In this document: positions 5,613 through 7,604 of the stretch, in pieces
How the letters are laid out: every line of letters begins with the position of its first letter
Position numbering within the stretch: the first letter of the stretch is position 1
DNA from: Comamonas sp. lk
GTDB taxonomy: Bacteria; Pseudomonadota; Gammaproteobacteria; Burkholderiales; Burkholderiaceae_C
Reading direction: 5' to 3'
NCBI GenBank assembly: GCA_945901215.1
Contig: CAMDKE010000128.1
Span: 1 to 7,604 of the forward strand
DNA length: 7,604 nt
Position numbers and translations under genes: made by a program
Notes under the pieces: generated by a model
Database searches by the model: none
What the model was told of the DNA's origin: nothing
Seen by the model: only the letters and a program-made list of their open reading frames with translations

Positions 5613-7604
5613 TCAGGCCGGGCAGCGCCGTAAATCCAGCGTGAAGGGAAACTCTGCGCTGGGCGCCAGCTCCGCATTGGGCTGGGGCACCTGCATCGCG
5701 CCCGGCGTGTGGCCCATGCGGGCAAAGCGCGCCATGCGGCGGCTCTCGGCCTCATAGGCGTTAACCGGCAAGCTGTCGTAGGCCAAGCCGCCGGGGTGCG
5801 ACACAAAATACTGGCAGCCACCCAGCGAGCGCTGCATCCAGGTGTCCACCACGTCAAAGGTGAGCGGCGCATGCACGCCGATGGACGGGTGCAGGGACGA
5901 GGGCGGGTTCCAGGCCTTGTAGCGCACGCTGGCCACAAACTCGCCCACCACGCCGGTGGGCTGCAGCGGCAGCGCGTTGCCGTTGACGGTGACGGCGTAG
6001 CGGCTGCTGTTGAGGCCGTTGACTTTGACCTCCAGGCGCTCCAAGGACGAATCCACGTAGCGCGCCGTGCCACCGGCCGAGCCTTCTTCGCCCATCACGT
6101 GCCAGGGCTCCAGGGCGTTGCGCAGCGTCACTTGCACGCCCTTGCTTTGAATCTGCCCCACCAGCGGGAAGCGGAACTCAAAGTGTGGCGCAAACCAGGC
6201 GGCGTCAAAGGCAAAACCGGCTTCTTGCAGCTCGGTAATGACGTCGGCAAAGTCTTCTTGCACGCAGTGCGGCAGCAAAAACCGGTCATGCAACTCGGTG
6301 CCCCAGCGCGTGACTGGCGCCAAATAGGGCTTGTCCCAGAACCTTGCCACCAGCGCGCGCAGCAGCAACTGCTGCACCACGCTCATGCGGGCGTGCGGCG
6401 GCATCTCAAAGGCGCGTAGCTCCAGCAGACCCAGGCGACCGGTGGACGAGTCGGGCGAATACATCTTGTCGATGCAAAACTCGCTGCGGTGGGTGTTGCC
6501 CGTCACGTCAACAAGAATGTTGCGCAGCGTTCGATCCACAAGCCACGGTGCCATAAAGGTTTCAGTGGCTTTGGGCGCGCCCTTGACCGTCTTGGCTTGC
6601 TCGCTCAGACGGTGAATCTCGCGCAGCGCAATTTCCAGCTCATAAATCTGGTCATTGCGCGCTTCGTCCACGCGGGGGGCCTGGCTGGTGGGGCCGATGA
6701 ACATGCCGCTGAACAAATAGCTCAGGCTGGGGTGGTTGTGCCAGTACAAAAGCAAGCTGGCCAAGAGCGTGGGGCGGCGCAAGAACGGGCTGTCGGCTGG
6801 CGTGGCGCCGCCCATGACCACGTGGTTGCCCCCGCCCGTGCCGGTGTGGCGGCCGTCGGTCATGAACTTTTCGGCTGACAGGCGGGTCTCAAAAGCGGCC
6901 TGGTACAAAAACTCGGTGTGCTCCACCACCTCGGCCCAGTTGTGGGCGGGGTGGATGTTGACCTCAATCACGCCCGGGTCGGGCGTGACTTGCAAGAGCT
7001 TGAGGCGCGGGTCGCGCGGGGGTGGGTAGCCTTCCATCACGATCTTGACGCCCAGTTCGCGTGCCATGGCCTCCACTGCGGCCACCAGGTCCAGGTAGTC
7101 TTCTAAGCGCGGCAATGGCGGCATGAACACATAAAGCACGCCACTGGCGCTGCCCTTTTCTTCTGCCTTCGGGCCGTTGGCGCGGCGCGGGTCGCGCACT
7201 TCCACGCATACGGCGGTGCGCACCTGGCTGGGGTCGGACTTGAACTTCTCAGGCGCTTGCGGTGCGACCTTGGCAGTGGCTGCCGATGTGGCGGCGCGGT
7301 TCGCGGACAAAGATGCGGACATCGAACCCAATGCGCCGGCCTTTCCAGCGGATGCCGGTGCAAGACCGGTGGATGGGGACGCCGCTGCGCCATCCACGTG
7401 GGCCGAAGCGTCCGCCGGGGCCGCTGGTGCGGCGGTGCGCGATTGCAAAGACGGCGTTACCAAGGCGGGTTTTAAGGCGCTGCGCGGGGCAAACGGGTCT
7501 TGCTCAATGAGTTGCGGCCGGTCGGTGGGCGCAATCCAGGGCAATGAATCCAGCGGCAGGCGCCAGCCCATGGGCGAGTCGCCGGGCATCAAATACAGGC
7601 GCTC
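5613..7604 (-). CDS. DUF2126 putative amidoligase, C-terminal part (5' end outside the window)
   Basis: The frame is open from base 7604 to the TGA at 5615-5613, giving 663 residues. It already reads ERLYLMPGDSPMGW at the edge, which is internal family sequence, so the gene starts upstream. Full-length relatives have roughly 1,100 residues, with a transglutaminase-like domain before DUF2126. Numbering from the edge, visible blocks are YVFMPPLPRLEDYLDLVAA (158-176), EGYPPPRDPR (191-200), VIEVNIHPAHNW (212-223), DGRHTGTGGGNHVVMGGATP (250-269), LFSGMFIGPTSQAPR (297-311), HRSEFCIDKMYSPDSS (372-387), LELRAFEMPPHARMS (394-408), HFEFRFPL (474-481), EPWHVMGEE (499-507) and DTWMQRSLGGCQYFV (587-601). 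Pfam describes DUF2126 as a likely amidoligase. The EVN, GTGGGNH and ELR blocks are compatible with a glutamine-synthetase-like ATP/metal site, which is my inference. An Ala/Ser/Pro-rich insert lies at about 42-120. It is first in a same-strand cluster with the ATP-grasp/alpha-E fusion. Substrate unknown. Confidence 0.93.
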   Translation of the reverse strand, partial: ERLYLMPGDSPMGWRLPLDSLPWIAPTDRPQLIEQDPFAPRSALKPALVTPSLQSRTAAPAAPADASAHVDGAAASPSTGLAPASAGKAGALGSMSASLSANRAATSAATAKVAPQAPEKFKSDPSQVRTAVCVEVRDPRRANGPKAEEKGSASGVLYVFMPPLPRLEDYLDLVAAVEAMARELGVKIVMEGYPPPRDPRLKLLQVTPDPGVIEVNIHPAHNWAEVVEHTEFLYQAAFETRLSAEKFMTDGRHTGTGGGNHVVMGGATPADSPFLRRPTLLASLLLYWHNHPSLSYLFSGMFIGPTSQAPRVDEARNDQIYELEIALREIHRLSEQAKTVKGAPKATETFMAPWLVDRTLRNILVDVTGNTHRSEFCIDKMYSPDSSTGRLGLLELRAFEMPPHARMSVVQQLLLRALVARFWDKPYLAPVTRWGTELHDRFLLPHCVQEDFADVITELQEAGFAFDAAWFAPHFEFRFPLVGQIQSKGVQVTLRNALEPWHVMGEEGSAGGTARYVDSSLERLEVKVNGLNSSRYAVTVNGNALPLQPTGVVGEFVASVRYKAWNPPSSLHPSIGVHAPLTFDVVDTWMQRSLGGCQYFVSHPGGLAYDSLPVNAYEAESRRMARFARMGHTPGAMQVPQPNAELAPSAEFPFTLDLRRCPA
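7250..7482 (-). other. Low-complexity Ala/Ser/Pro-rich linker within the DUF2126 protein
   Basis: Between the conserved DPFAPR block and the conserved QVRTAVCVEVRD block, the protein has about 78 residues dominated by Ala, Ser, Pro, Thr and Gly (for example SRTAAPAAPADASAHVDGAA). No family motif, membrane segment or exact DNA repeat is seen in it. It looks like a flexible, disordered tether at a point where relatives, from memory, have a shorter and variable segment. Confidence 0.6.

Noticed and set aside
5709..6419. A 236-codon plus-strand frame and an overlapping 234-codon minus-strand frame (5369-6073)
   Set aside because: Both overlap the strongly conserved DUF2126 frame and encode composition-biased sequence without motifs.
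7590..7592. TTG at 7592 as a start codon for the DUF2126 gene
   Set aside because: The four codons upstream to the window edge (ERLY) continue conserved family sequence with no stop, so the TTG is an internal Leu codon and the real start lies outside the window.

Overview
The window is a GC-rich, tightly packed stretch with every supportable gene on the minus strand. Transcription runs from right (7604) to left (1). Both edges cut a gene. Protein sequences and gene content suggest a proteobacterium, most likely a betaproteobacterium of the Burkholderiales (Comamonadaceae-like). That placement is a judgement from sequence style, not a search.

Right and centre (7604 to 1861): a three-gene cluster. 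First comes the C-terminal 663 residues of a DUF2126 putative amidoligase (usually fused to an N-terminal transglutaminase-like domain, which would lie beyond the right edge). After a 47-bp gap comes a 906-residue fusion of a circularly permuted ATP-grasp ligase and an alpha-E (DUF403) helical domain. Its stop codon directly abuts the start codon of a 327-residue transglutaminase-like cysteine enzyme with an intact Cys-His-Asp triad. Comparative genomics has linked these families as a predicted system that makes and cleaves or transfers amide/peptide bonds. To my knowledge its substrate and product are unknown, and this is the most interesting part of the window.

Left (1730 to 1): the start of a cytochrome c maturation System I operon: ccmA (ABC ATPase), ccmB (membrane permease), and the first 150 codons of ccmC (haem-handling membrane protein with the WWD motif). 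ccmA and ccmB overlap by ATGA, and ccmB and ccmC are 3 bp apart. ccmD and later genes would be expected off the left edge.

The two clusters are separated by 130 bp (1731-1860) holding a weak promoter-like sequence and no convincing terminator. There is therefore no clear evidence that they share either a function or a transcript. I see no RNA genes, insertion sequences, CRISPR arrays or att sites. The many long open frames on the plus strand look like GC-driven shadows of the minus-strand genes.
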